A stretch of DNA of 64,000 nt, taken from positions 1,922,001 through 1,986,000 of the forward strand of contig NZ_JBPWQE010000001.1 in assembly GCF_051811025.1 (NCBI RefSeq). The letters run 5' to 3'. Numbering within the stretch: the first letter of the stretch is position 1; the number at the start of each line of letters is the position of its first letter. Positions 41,591 through 50,238 of the stretch are shown here, piece after piece. The position numbers and the translations under genes are program-made. Origin of the DNA: Tardiphaga sp051811025 (GTDB lineage: Bacteria; Pseudomonadota; Alphaproteobacteria; Rhizobiales; Xanthobacteraceae). The notes beneath the pieces were generated by a model. That model did no database searches. It was given only the letters and a program-made list of their open reading frames with translations, and was not told the DNA's origin.

Positions 41591-42016
41591 ATGGCGACGA
41601 CTAAACCCTCTCTCAAGCTGACACATGAAGGCGCGCTCAAAGCGCTGGCGGGTGCCGTCGCCAAGGCCGAAGAGCTCGGCGTGCCGCAGAACGTCACGAT
41701 CGTTGACGACGGCGGCAATCTGCTGGCTTTTGTTCGGATGGACGGCGCCAAATTGCTGTCGCGGGAAACCTCGATGTCGAAGGCCATCACCGCTGCGTCG
41801 CATCGGCAGCCAACGTCGCGGCTCAATCCCGCCGACGAGATCAAGCTCGCCATCGCAGGCGGCGGCCGGCTCACCAATCTCGAAGGCGGACTGCCCATTG
41901 TGATTGCAGGCCAGTGCGTCGGCGCAGTCGGCGTCGGGTCGGGCACCGGCGCGCAGGATGTCGAAGTCGCGCGCGCCGCACTGGCGGCAATTGACGCGGA
42001 GGATCAGAAGCCATGA
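41591..42016 (+). CDS. DUF336 (GlcG/HbpS-like) protein, cytoplasmic
   Basis: A 141-residue DUF336 protein without a signal peptide. Motifs are AVAKAEELGVPQNVTIVDDGGNLLAF, SKAITAASHRQPTS, and GGLPIVIAGQCVGAVGVGSGTG. It differs from the exported copy in the sox locus by lacking export. GlcG-type members occur in catabolic operons and may bind a cofactor or act as tautomerase-like enzymes; none is proven here. It lies between the quinone oxidoreductase and GST genes. Confidence 0.83.
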   Translation: MATTKPSLKLTHEGALKALAGAVAKAEELGVPQNVTIVDDGGNLLAFVRMDGAKLLSRETSMSKAITAASHRQPTSRLNPADEIKLAIAGGGRLTNLEGGLPIVIAGQCVGAVGVGSGTGAQDVEVARAALAAIDAEDQKP

Positions 42017-42633
42017 GCGACAGCATCGAACTGTTCTACGCGCCAACATCGCCCTACGTCCGCAAGGTCATGGCCTGTGCGATCGAGCTCGGGATCGCCG
42101 ATCGTATCGTGAAGCTGCCCAGCGCCGCGCATCCGTTGAAGCGCGACGCGCGGATCGCAGGTTTCAACCCGCTCGCCAAGGTGCCGGCGGCGAAGCTGGC
42201 GGATGGCACGCTGCTGTTCGACAGCCGGGTGATTTGCGAATATCTCGACGACCTCGGACACGGTTCGCTGTTTCCGCGCGGCGCGGAGCGCTGGCAGGTG
42301 CTCACCGAACAGGCGCTCGGTGACGGTTTGCTCGATGCGGCGCTGCTCACGCGCTATGAAAATACCTGCCGTAGCGACGAGATCAGATCGGCGGAGTGGA
42401 TCGATGGTCAGATGACCAAGATCGCCGCGGCGCTCGATCAGATGGAAAACTCTGTCGCATCGTTCGGCGCCCGCATCAGCATCGGCAGCCTCACTATCGC
42501 CTGCGCGCTCGGCTATCTGGATTTTCGTTTCGCATCATTCGACTGGCGCAGCTCGCGGCCGGCGCTGACCAACTGGTTCGCAACCGTGTCGGAGCGGCCA
42601 TCACTGCGAGATACATTTCCGGCCGAGGGATAA
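42013..42633 (+). CDS. Glutathione S-transferase
   Basis: A 206-residue GST. The thioredoxin-like N-terminal domain (YAPTSPYVRKVMACAIELG) has a Ser/Pro-type active site near residues 11-14, the cis-Pro lies in LAKVPAAKL, and the glutathione-binding DSRVICEYLD motif is present. An all-helical C-terminal domain follows. The gene overlaps the DUF336 gene by four bases (ATGA) and closes the operon. It may detoxify or open an epoxide or electrophile from the pathway. Confidence 0.88.
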   Translation: MSDSIELFYAPTSPYVRKVMACAIELGIADRIVKLPSAAHPLKRDARIAGFNPLAKVPAAKLADGTLLFDSRVICEYLDDLGHGSLFPRGAERWQVLTEQALGDGLLDAALLTRYENTCRSDEIRSAEWIDGQMTKIAAALDQMENSVASFGARISIGSLTIACALGYLDFRFASFDWRSSRPALTNWFATVSERPSLRDTFPAEG

Positions 42634-42640
42634 TTCGTCG

Positions 42641-42913
42641 TCAGCTTTCTGCCTCGACCCAATCCAGTGTCATCCGCATGGCATGGCTGTGCCGGGCGTC
42701 GATCAGCCATTGTTCTTCGCGATAGCAGATCGAGCGTAGCAGGCTTTCGATGGCAAAGGAGGCAAAGAACCGCGGCGTGACCTGCTCGACCTCAATGGGA
42801 CCGAGCGGAAATGCGATAATCGACGCCGCCTTGAGGTGGCTGTCGTTCGGGAGCGGTTCTGAGGCGCGCAGCAGATTGAGCGTCTCTATGGCGATGGTTT
42901 TCTGACCGGGCAT
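42641..42913 (-). CDS. Hypothetical 90-residue soluble protein
   Basis: From the ATG at 42913 (MPGQKTIAIETLNLL) the frame reads as a normal soluble domain, with HLKAASIIAFPLGPIEVEQVTPRFFA, SLLRSICYREEQWLIDARHS and DWVEAES at the end. The longer upstream extension is antisense to the diguanylate cyclase and has shadow-like composition. No family recognised. Confidence 0.5.
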   Translation of the reverse strand: MPGQKTIAIETLNLLRASEPLPNDSHLKAASIIAFPLGPIEVEQVTPRFFASFAIESLLRSICYREEQWLIDARHSHAMRMTLDWVEAES

Positions 42914-42986
42914 TGGGGCATTCTGCCGAAAAACCTTACGCTGCCAGCCAGTGCTTAATTTTTCGTGGAACCGGGTGTCGCGCGGC

Positions 42987-44132
42987 TCAGGCGGCCAGAT
43001 GAAAATCAGAAATCTGCACGCGGTTTCGGCCTGCCGCCTTGGCTTGGTAGAGCGCCGCATCTGCCCGGCTGAGCAAGGCCTGCAGCGTTTCAGGCTCGGT
43101 CGACCGGATCGCGATTCCCACGCTGACCGTGGCGTGGATAACACCGGCGGAAGTCGGGAACGTCTTTGTTTCCAGCGTCGATCGGATGCGCTCGGCGACA
43201 GCGGCCGCTGCTTTTGGGCTCGACGCGGCTAGGACAATGCAGAATTCCTCGCCGCCCAGACGTGCGGCAACATCTTCGGCGCGAATGTTCGAGAAGATGA
43301 CCTCGGCAAAGGCGCGCAGCACGCGGTCGCCCGCGGCGTGGCCGAATTGATCGTTGATCGTCTTGAAGTGATCGAGATCCATCACCAGAATGGCGGTGTT
43401 GGATGCTGTCTCCGTTACCTTTTCGCCAAACAGCGCGCGCCGATTGAGCAGGCCGGTCAGAGGATCGGTCATGGCATCCGATTTATGCCGGTTCGACGTC
43501 CGGATCTGGTTGATCGTCAGTGACAGCGCCCCGATTCCGGTCAGGCCGACAATCACCATCAGTGAATTGAACTGTTCTGCCCAATTCATCGGTCGATCGG
43601 TCAGCACGAACTGCCCGGTACGCCAGAGTTCGGCACCGCAAGCGACGAACGATGCGGCCGTGACGAGATAGAGTAGCGCATTTGCGACCATCAGCAGCGG
43701 TGCTTCGGCGCGCGCGTGCCAATATTGTGCGGCCGACAGCGCAACGAGAAGGCCCGTGCCAAAATTCGCGGCCATCGTGCCGGTGCCGGTGTAACCAAGT
43801 GCAAAGCCGATGATCATCGGAACGAGCCCTGCGGTGGTGACGAGGGCGGCGCGGATCCAGTGGGCCTCGTTCGAGCAGAATTGCGTGGTGCCCGCATAGA
43901 TCACCCCGAAGCCGACAAGCAGCAATATGAATGCAGCGAGCTGTAGCCTCGAATCATACTGCTCGAAGCCTGCATAGATGATGACGGCAACCACCGTGGT
44001 CGCGAGACCGATCGACCATGTCAGCAGATAGGTCTCGGATCGCGCGACGAGCCAGGTTGCGAGCAATGTGAGTGCGAGCGCGGCGCTCGAGAGTCCGATC
44101 GCTGCGAAGATGGAGGACTGATCTAGCAACAT
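42987..44132 (-). CDS. Diguanylate cyclase with membrane sensor
   Basis: A 381-residue protein. About six hydrophobic helices fill residues 1-210 (IGLSSAALALTLLATWLV and following). The GGDEF domain is at about 215-375 and has an intact active site GGEEF and the substrate loop DLDHFKTINDQFGHAAGDRVLRAF. It should make cyclic di-GMP at the inner membrane. The ATG at 44132 starts the first helix directly. An RxxD inhibitory-site element is not evident before the GGEEF. Confidence 0.88.
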   Translation of the reverse strand: MLLDQSSIFAAIGLSSAALALTLLATWLVARSETYLLTWSIGLATTVVAVIIYAGFEQYDSRLQLAAFILLLVGFGVIYAGTTQFCSNEAHWIRAALVTTAGLVPMIIGFALGYTGTGTMAANFGTGLLVALSAAQYWHARAEAPLLMVANALLYLVTAASFVACGAELWRTGQFVLTDRPMNWAEQFNSLMVIVGLTGIGALSLTINQIRTSNRHKSDAMTDPLTGLLNRRALFGEKVTETASNTAILVMDLDHFKTINDQFGHAAGDRVLRAFAEVIFSNIRAEDVAARLGGEEFCIVLAASSPKAAAAVAERIRSTLETKTFPTSAGVIHATVSVGIAIRSTEPETLQALLSRADAALYQAKAAGRNRVQISDFHLAA

Positions 44133-44348
44133 GATGTCCGAGGCGGTGTAATTTATTTGATGCGCAATAAGCAGCACCCACTTACCACCGATCGCGGTCG
44201 GGGCCACCCATTTTGTATGGTGAGCAAAGCGTTACCAGGCCTAGGGACGGGATGTCCGGAGGTTGTAAGGCCACGTTTTGCGACGATTTGTGCCGGAACG
44301 AGACGCAGCGACCGGCGTTTTCCTGCAAGGCATCACAGAGGGTTGAAC

Positions 44349-44597
44349 ATGAAAAAGATACTGGCAACAGCGGTGGCGGCATTGATGGTCGCGAGTTTCA
44401 CGGCGACGGCCGCTTCTGCGAAGAAAGTCCATCGTGGCTACAAGGCGCACCACGGATATTACGGGGCCTATGGCCAGATGCGAGGTCCGGCGATCTTTCG
44501 TGGCAATGCGGCGATGAGCGGTAATCACGGCAATTCTGCCTATGGCAGCAACTCGCTCGGCCATATCAAGGGCGGCAATATCGGGGGCGGCAAGTAG
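44349..44597 (+). CDS. Small exported Gly/Tyr/His-rich protein, 82 residues
   Basis: A signal peptide (MKKILATAVAALMVASFTATA) is followed by a basic Tyr-Gly-His stretch (RGYKAHHGYYGAYG) and a Gly-Asn-rich end (GGNIGGGK). It is probably disordered and surface-exposed. It resembles the Tyr-rich protein at 6677-7309 in style but not in sequence. AGAGGGTTGAAC precedes the ATG. Role unknown. Confidence 0.6.
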   Translation: MKKILATAVAALMVASFTATAASAKKVHRGYKAHHGYYGAYGQMRGPAIFRGNAAMSGNHGNSAYGSNSLGHIKGGNIGGGK

Positions 44598-44714
44598 CGC
44601 GGTACTACATCAAAGAAGGCGAGATCGATCGCTTCAATGCGACCGATCTTGTTAACGTCCTTCTGATGCGTTGGTGGTATTTGGCCGTACCGCAACTTTC
44701 AGTTCAGGTTTGTC

Positions 44715-45038
44715 ATGCTCCCGGATGGCCGTTATTCGGCATGGTTTCGTATTCCCGACAAGGAAGGCATGGGCATTATCACGCTCGCTGATGGTCGATT
44801 GTCGGGCGGCGATACGGTGATCGCCTATAGCGGTTCCTATATCCAGAACGGCGATGCTTTCACGGCGACGATTGCGACCCGCCGGCATGCCGATGGCCAG
44901 CCCGCGATCTTCGGCATCGACGAGGTCGAGATTGATCTGGTCGGGACATCCAAGACCACGACGGCGTCCTGCAGAGGTGTCGTCAAGCAACGCCCCGGCG
45001 TGCCGTTTGAGGTCGTGCTGGTGCGCATGGAAGGCTAG
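44715..45038 (+). CDS. GrlR-like small regulatory protein
   Basis: A 107-residue protein with the beta-rich pattern of GrlR-like proteins: RYSAWFRIPDKEGMGIITLADGRLSGGDTVIAYSG and VEIDLVGTSKTTTASCRGVV. The family was named for a regulator of type III secretion in enteric bacteria, but many non-pathogens carry it; no secretion genes are nearby. Function here unknown. Confidence 0.6.
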   Translation: MLPDGRYSAWFRIPDKEGMGIITLADGRLSGGDTVIAYSGSYIQNGDAFTATIATRRHADGQPAIFGIDEVEIDLVGTSKTTTASCRGVVKQRPGVPFEVVLVRMEG

Positions 45039-45047
45039 ACCTCCGGT

Positions 45048-45461
45048 CTATTCGCGCAACTCGTATTGATGTCGCAACAGCTGAACCATGTCCTGGACCC
45101 GCTGGCGCCACGCGCGCGCGTCAGGCACCGGTCCTGCTGCGGGTGTGATGCGCAACATGGCGTTCCACGGTCTCGTGCCATAGACCACCACCTCGAAGCC
45201 GGCTGTCGGACAGCCATCGATACCCTTTAGCGCGCGCAGGATCACATCGGCGATTTCCGACCGGCCGAGCGTGCGGGTGCTCTCGACCGCAAGTTGCGGC
45301 TCCAGCGATGCCGCGGGATTCTCCTCTGCGACGACCGGATCGAAACCGTCTCTGGTGTCCGCGTCTGGCTCAGGCCTGATCGGTTCGGGATCGCCCGGCC
45401 TCTTCATGAGTCGTTCGACCAGACCGAGCAGGCCTCGATCGCGTTCGGGCGTTTCTTTCAC
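45048..45461 (-). CDS. Hypothetical 137-residue protein
   Basis: A soluble product with a disordered, Pro/Glu/Asp-rich middle (residues 20-55). Its C-terminal alpha/beta domain has SEIADVILRALKGIDGCPTAGFEVVVYG, WNAMLRITPAAGPV and QRVQDMVQLLRHQYELRE. It is divergent from the following ABC transporter genes by about 200 bases. No family recognised. Confidence 0.6.
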   Translation of the reverse strand: MKETPERDRGLLGLVERLMKRPGDPEPIRPEPDADTRDGFDPVVAEENPAASLEPQLAVESTRTLGRSEIADVILRALKGIDGCPTAGFEVVVYGTRPWNAMLRITPAAGPVPDARAWRQRVQDMVQLLRHQYELRE

Positions 45462-45671
45462 GTCTGCAATCCAATACCAGCGGCGATAGGCGATCTCACA
45501 TCTTCTAGGGGACGTTGTCGACGGGTCCCAGGCGAGTTGCGGTGCACAAATGCGCTGCGGGTTGGCTTTGTCGCAAAAGTTTCATGCGCGGCCTATAGTG
45601 GGGCGTCACGCATTCCCCTCAGACTTCTATGCGCCGGCCTTAAAGCCTGCGTCAGGATGGAGACGATCGCC

Positions 45672-46679
45672 GTGAAACCGTTCCGCTTGGTATTTGCTCT
45701 GTCCGCGCTGGCGCTCGCCGCCGTATCGCAGCCCGCCCGTGCTGCGGACGTCATCTGCTACAACTGTCCGCCGGAATGGGCCGACTGGGCGTCGATGATC
45801 AAGGCGGTGAAGACCGACCTCTCGATCGAGATGCCGCATGACAACAAGAATTCCGGTCAGGCACTGGCTCAGATCCTCGCCGAGAAGGCCAATCCGGTCG
45901 GTGACATCGGCTATTTCGGCGTCACCTTCGGTATGAAGGCCAAGGCGCAGGATGCACTTGAGCCCTACAAGCCCGCCGGCTGGGATCAGGTCGATGCCGG
46001 CCTGAAGGACTCCGAAGGCTACTGGACTACGATCCATTCCGGCACGCTCGGTTTCTTCGTCAACAAGGATGCCCTTGCTGGCAAGCCGGTGCCGAAGTGC
46101 TGGAAGGATCTCGCCAAGCCCGACTACAAGGGCATGGTCGGCTATCTCGATCCGACCTCGGCCGCCGTCGGTTATGTCGGCGCTGTTGCAGTCAATCTCG
46201 CGCTCGGCGGCACCGACCAGAATTTCGATCCGGCCATCGCGTTCTTCAAGGAGTTGAAGAAGAACGACGCGATCGTGCCGAAGCAGACGTCCTATGCCCG
46301 CGTCGTCTCCGGCGAGATGCCGATCCTGTTGGATTATGATTTCAATGCCTATCGCGCCAAGTATTCCGAGAAGGGCAGTTTCGAATTCGTCATTCCCTGC
46401 GAAGGCTCGGTCGTGTTTCCCTATGTGGTCGGTCTCGTGAAGAACGCGCCGCATAAGGACAAGGCCAAGAAGGTCATGGATTATCTGCTGTCCGACAAGG
46501 GTCAGGCGATCTGGACCAACGCCTACCTCCGCCCGGCCCGCAAGATCGAATTGCCGGAAGCCGTGAAGGCCAAATTCCTGCCGGATAGCGAATATGCCCG
46601 CGCCAAGAGCGTGGACTGGGGCAAGATGGAGCTGGCGCAGAAAGGCTTCAGCGACCGCTATCTCGCCGAAGTCCGTTGA
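45672..46679 (+). CDS. ABC transporter substrate-binding protein
   Basis: A 335-residue periplasmic binding protein, counted from the GTG at 45672, which has GGAGAC upstream; an ATG at 45657 is in frame. The signal peptide ends PARAAD. The mature part (DVICYNCPPEWADWASMI, YWTTIHSGTLGFFVNKDAL, TSYARVVSGEMPILLDYDFN) is of the iron(III)/polyamine/phosphonate type. It has a tight operon with two permeases and an ATPase. The ligand cannot be told; nothing else in the operon indicates a substrate class. Confidence 0.85.
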   Translation: MKPFRLVFALSALALAAVSQPARAADVICYNCPPEWADWASMIKAVKTDLSIEMPHDNKNSGQALAQILAEKANPVGDIGYFGVTFGMKAKAQDALEPYKPAGWDQVDAGLKDSEGYWTTIHSGTLGFFVNKDALAGKPVPKCWKDLAKPDYKGMVGYLDPTSAAVGYVGAVAVNLALGGTDQNFDPAIAFFKELKKNDAIVPKQTSYARVVSGEMPILLDYDFNAYRAKYSEKGSFEFVIPCEGSVVFPYVVGLVKNAPHKDKAKKVMDYLLSDKGQAIWTNAYLRPARKIELPEAVKAKFLPDSEYARAKSVDWGKMELAQKGFSDRYLAEVR

Positions 46680-46721
46680 TGCACAATGGTGCCCCGGCAG
46701 GGGCAGGGGCACCATAATTTC

Positions 46722-47537
46722 ATGTCGCATCGTAATTTCATTTGGATCTGCCTGCTGCCGCTCGTGGTGGTGACAGCAGCCTTCTTCCTCTTGCCGATGG
46801 CGCAATTGCTCGCCGTCGGCGCCGGCGGATCGCGTGGCGTGTCCGCCTATCTCGCGATCATTACAGAACCGCGCTATCGCGCCACGCTGATCAATACAGT
46901 CGTACTCGCGGCGGCGACGACCATCGCCACGCTGGTGATTGCCACCATCGCCGGCCTGTTCCTGCAGCGTCATCGCTTCCCCGGCCGCGCCGTGCTGATC
47001 GCGATGCTGACATTTCCGCTGGCATTTCCCGGGGTCGTAGTCGGCTTTCTGATCATTCTGCTGGCCGGACGTCAGGGCCTGATCGGCGCCATCACCGCCG
47101 CGGTGACGGGCGAGAAAGTCGTGTTCGCTTATTCGATTTTCGGTCTGTTTCTCGGCTATCTCTATTTCTCGATCCCGCGCGTGATCCTCACGGTGATGGC
47201 CGCGGTGCAGAAGCTTGATATCGGGCTGGAGGAGGCGGCGCGTTCGCTCGGTGCGAGCCCGTGGGCGGTTCAGCGCGATGTTGTGCTGCCGGCGCTCGGT
47301 CCGGCCTTCGTAGCCTCGGGCGCGATTGCCTTCGCGACGGCGATGGGCGCGTTCGGTACAGCCTTCACGCTTGCGACAAACATCGATGTGCTGCCTATGC
47401 TGATCTATACCGAGTTCACATTGGCGGCGAATTTTGCGATCTCGGCGGCGCTGTCGATCGGACTCGGTGTGATCGCCTGGGTGATCCTCGCGCTGGCCCG
47501 CTCAATGAGCGGCGGCGCTGTCGCGGCAGCGGGGTGA
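46722..47537 (+). CDS. ABC transporter permease (first)
   Basis: A 271-residue inner-membrane permease with six helices and the EAA loop LEEAARSLGASPWAVQRDVVLPALG near residue 168. The start MSHRNFIW at 46722 is chosen over an upstream in-frame ATG at 46686. It lies 42 bases after the binding-protein gene and almost touches the second permease gene. Confidence 0.88.
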   Translation: MSHRNFIWICLLPLVVVTAAFFLLPMAQLLAVGAGGSRGVSAYLAIITEPRYRATLINTVVLAAATTIATLVIATIAGLFLQRHRFPGRAVLIAMLTFPLAFPGVVVGFLIILLAGRQGLIGAITAAVTGEKVVFAYSIFGLFLGYLYFSIPRVILTVMAAVQKLDIGLEEAARSLGASPWAVQRDVVLPALGPAFVASGAIAFATAMGAFGTAFTLATNIDVLPMLIYTEFTLAANFAISAALSIGLGVIAWVILALARSMSGGAVAAAG

Positions 47538-47541
47538 GCCG

Positions 47542-48327
47542 ATGCGAGACCGCCTGATTTTCGCTGGCCAGCTCGGCTTCACACTGCTCGTCGCGGCGTT
47601 CCTCGTCGTGCCCGTCGTGCTGTCGATTTCGGCCGGCGTCACCGTCAATTACTTCCGCGGCATCCAGTCGGGCGTCACGCTGCAATGGGTGGTGCAGGTC
47701 TGGAACCTCTATGCTGGTGAAATAGGGCTGTCGTTTCTGATCGCCTTCGCGACCCTGGCGGTGACGCTGGTGGTCGGCGTGCCCGCGGCTTACGGATTGC
47801 ACGTGAAGGGCGGGAGGTTGTCGCGGGTGATCGAGGAGATCATCACGCTGCCGCTGGCGATTCCCGGCCTCGCCATCGCGCTGGCGCTGCTGCTGACCTA
47901 TGGCGGTTTCGGTGGCTTCCGGCAGTCGTGGCTGTTCATCCTCACGGGCCACGTCATCTTCACGATGCCTTTCATGGTGCGCTCGGTGATGGCGGTGTTC
48001 GCTTCGGTGGACATCAAGACGCTGGACGAGGGGGCTGCCTCGCTCGGCGCCTCGCCATGGACGCGCTTTTGCAACGTCATCGTTCCGAACGCCATGCCCG
48101 GCATTCTCGCCGGATCGCTGATGGTGGTGACGCTGTCGCTCGGCGAGTTCAATCTGACCTGGATGCTGCACACGCCGCTCACCAAGACGCTGCCGGTCGG
48201 CCTCGCCGATAGTTACGCGTCGATGCGGCTCGAAGTGGCATCGGCCTACACACTGATTTTTTTCATCATGATTGTGCCTCTTCTGGTGGCGATGCAGATG
48301 TTTGCCGAGAAGGGCGAAAAGAAATGA
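47542..48327 (+). CDS. ABC transporter permease (second)
   Basis: A 261-residue inner-membrane permease with six helices. The EAA loop reads LDEGAASLGASPWTRFCNVIVPNAMPG near residue 158. It overlaps the ATPase gene by four bases (ATGA). Confidence 0.9.
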   Translation: MRDRLIFAGQLGFTLLVAAFLVVPVVLSISAGVTVNYFRGIQSGVTLQWVVQVWNLYAGEIGLSFLIAFATLAVTLVVGVPAAYGLHVKGGRLSRVIEEIITLPLAIPGLAIALALLLTYGGFGGFRQSWLFILTGHVIFTMPFMVRSVMAVFASVDIKTLDEGAASLGASPWTRFCNVIVPNAMPGILAGSLMVVTLSLGEFNLTWMLHTPLTKTLPVGLADSYASMRLEVASAYTLIFFIMIVPLLVAMQMFAEKGEKK

Positions 48328-49392
48328 GCGCTATCTCAGGCCACGGCGCGGCCGTCCATATCGAGAACTGTGGCAAGACCTTTCCGGACGGCACGCAGGC
48401 GCTGGCGCCGGCTTCACTGGATATCGTGTCAGGCGAGACGCTGGTGCTGCTCGGCCCCTCTGGCTGCGGCAAGACCACCATGCTGCGGATCATCGCCGGG
48501 CTGGAGACGCCCGATGCGGGCGGCCGTGTGCTGTTCGACAAGACCGACATGACCGCGGTGCCAATCGAGCAGCGCCATGTCGGCATGGTGTTCCAGTCCT
48601 ATGCGCTGTTTCCCAACATGACGGTGGCCGAGAACATTGGCTACGGGCTCAAGATCCGCGGCGTCGACAAGGCCGCGCGCGCGGCGCGTGTCGCCGAAAT
48701 GGTGGCGCTGACCAATATCGGCGGGCTCGAAAACCGCCGTATCGATCAATTGTCTGGCGGCCAGCGTCAGCGCGTCGCGCTGGCGCGCGCGGTGGCCGTG
48801 CGTCCACGGGTGCTGCTGCTGGATGAGCCGTTGACGGCGCTCGATGCCTCGCTGCGCGACCGGCTGCGCAGTGAACTCAACAGCCTGCTGCGTTCGCTCG
48901 GGATCACTGCGATCTACGTGACGCACGACCAGGCCGAAGCCATGGAACTCGGCGATCGGATCGTGGTGATGCGCAAGGGCGCCATCGCGCAGATCGGCAC
49001 GCCGCGCGAGATCTATTTTGCTCCCCAGAATCGTTTCGTCGCGGAATTCGTCGGTGCGGCCAATATCGTCGAGGGGCCGGTCGCCGGCGGCCGGCGGCCG
49101 GCTGACGCTGCCGGGCGGCTGGCTGGCGCTCAATGACGCCGCCGACAACGCTGCGGCAGTGGCGATGATCCGGCCGGAGACCATCGGAATTGTCGCCGAG
49201 GCAGACGCCTTCCTGCGCGGCTTGGTCGAAAGCGTCGCCTTCATCGGCGACCGCCAGCGCCTCGTGGTGACGGGTGCGGCGAACAAGCCGTTGACGGTGG
49301 ACGCGCCGAACACCATCAATGTACGTGCAGGGGAGCGCGTCGGCCTGTCGGTCACGCCTCAAGCGGTTCGCGTGTTGCCGAAAGAAGACTGA
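48324..49392 (+). pseudogene. ABC transporter ATPase, frameshifted in its regulatory domain
   Basis: The ATPase core is intact: Walker A GPSGCGKTT, Q-loop FQSYALFP, signature LSGGQRQRVALARAV, Walker B LLLDEPLTALD and switch His YVTHDQAEAM. At 49084-49097 a 7-base unit CCGGCGG occurs twice in tandem. Read as written, translation shifts out of frame and stops at 49136 (270 residues). With one unit removed it continues as GGRLTLPGGWLALND through a full TOBE domain to 49392 (353 residues). The shift is therefore a slipped-strand mutation or a sequencing error. The next gene starts at the TGATG overlap. Confidence 0.8.
49084..49097 (+). repeat. 7-base tandem duplication causing a frameshift
   Basis: CCGGCGG CCGGCGG, followed by CCGGCTG, lies inside the ABC ATPase gene. 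Deleting one unit restores the reading frame to the end of the TOBE domain. Confidence 0.85.
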
Positions 49393-50237
49393 TGTCGAAG
49401 CCCAAGCCCACCATCATCGCGCAGATCTCCGATCTGCATATCAAGGCGCCGGGCGAGCTGGCCTATGGCAAGGTCGACACGGCCAAGGCGTTGGAGCGCT
49501 GTGTGGCCGAGCTGAATGCGCTCGAACCGCGGCCTGATCTTGTTGTCATCTCCGGCGATCTTGTTGATACGCCGACGCCCGGCGAATACGAGCATCTGTG
49601 GCGACTGCTGGCGCCGCTCAAGATCCCGTTCATCGGCGTGCCCGGCAATCACGATGCCCGCGACATGATGCGCGCTGCATTTCCCGATTGGGCCTATGCC
49701 AAGTCGTCGGGCCCGCTCGATCAGGCGCGGACGGTTGGCCCGCTCGACATCATCCTGCTGGACTCGCATGTGCCGGGCAAGCCGCACGGCACGCTGGAAG
49801 CGGCAACGCTGGAGTGGCTGGATGCCACGCTGGCATCGTCGCGTGAGCGGCCGGCATTGTTATTCCTGCATCATCCGCCGTTCCGCACTGGCATCGAACA
49901 TATGGACGTACAGGACCTGTTCAACGCGGACGCGCTCGCTGCCATCATCCGCAAGCATCCGCGTGTCCGGATCGTCGCCGCCGGTCACGTCCATCGCGCG
50001 ACGCTGACGACATTTGCCGGGACGGTTGCGACCATTTGCCCGGCGCCGAACCATGCAGTCGATCTCGACATCGCCGAATTGCGTCCGCCGTCGTTTCGTG
50101 TCGAGCCGCCGGCGTTCCACCTGCATGTCTGGTTTCCAGATGGCGAGGAGGGTGGACATTTGGTGACCCATCAGGTGCCGATCGGCGACTTCGACGGTCC
50201 GCATCCGTTCTTCGGAGCCGATGGGAAGCTGCTCTAA
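49392..50237 (+). CDS. Class III cyclic-nucleotide/phosphodiesterase-like metallophosphoesterase
   Basis: A 281-residue binuclear-metal phosphoesterase of the CpdA/GpdQ group. All metal motifs are present: QISDLHIK, VVISGDLVD, GVPGNHDAR, LFLHHPP and AAGHVHRA. Family substrates include cyclic AMP and glycerophosphodiesters. The TGATG overlap with the ATPase gene means it is part of the ABC operon, which suggests that the imported compound may be a phosphodiester; that is an inference. No signal peptide, so cytoplasmic. Confidence 0.87.
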   Translation: MSKPKPTIIAQISDLHIKAPGELAYGKVDTAKALERCVAELNALEPRPDLVVISGDLVDTPTPGEYEHLWRLLAPLKIPFIGVPGNHDARDMMRAAFPDWAYAKSSGPLDQARTVGPLDIILLDSHVPGKPHGTLEAATLEWLDATLASSRERPALLFLHHPPFRTGIEHMDVQDLFNADALAAIIRKHPRVRIVAAGHVHRATLTTFAGTVATICPAPNHAVDLDIAELRPPSFRVEPPAFHLHVWFPDGEEGGHLVTHQVPIGDFDGPHPFFGADGKLL

Positions 50238-50238
50238 G

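Noticed and set aside
45627..46973. 448-residue minus-strand frame opposite the second ABC binding protein
   Set aside because: Shadow frame without motifs; the plus strand has signal peptide and binding-protein features.
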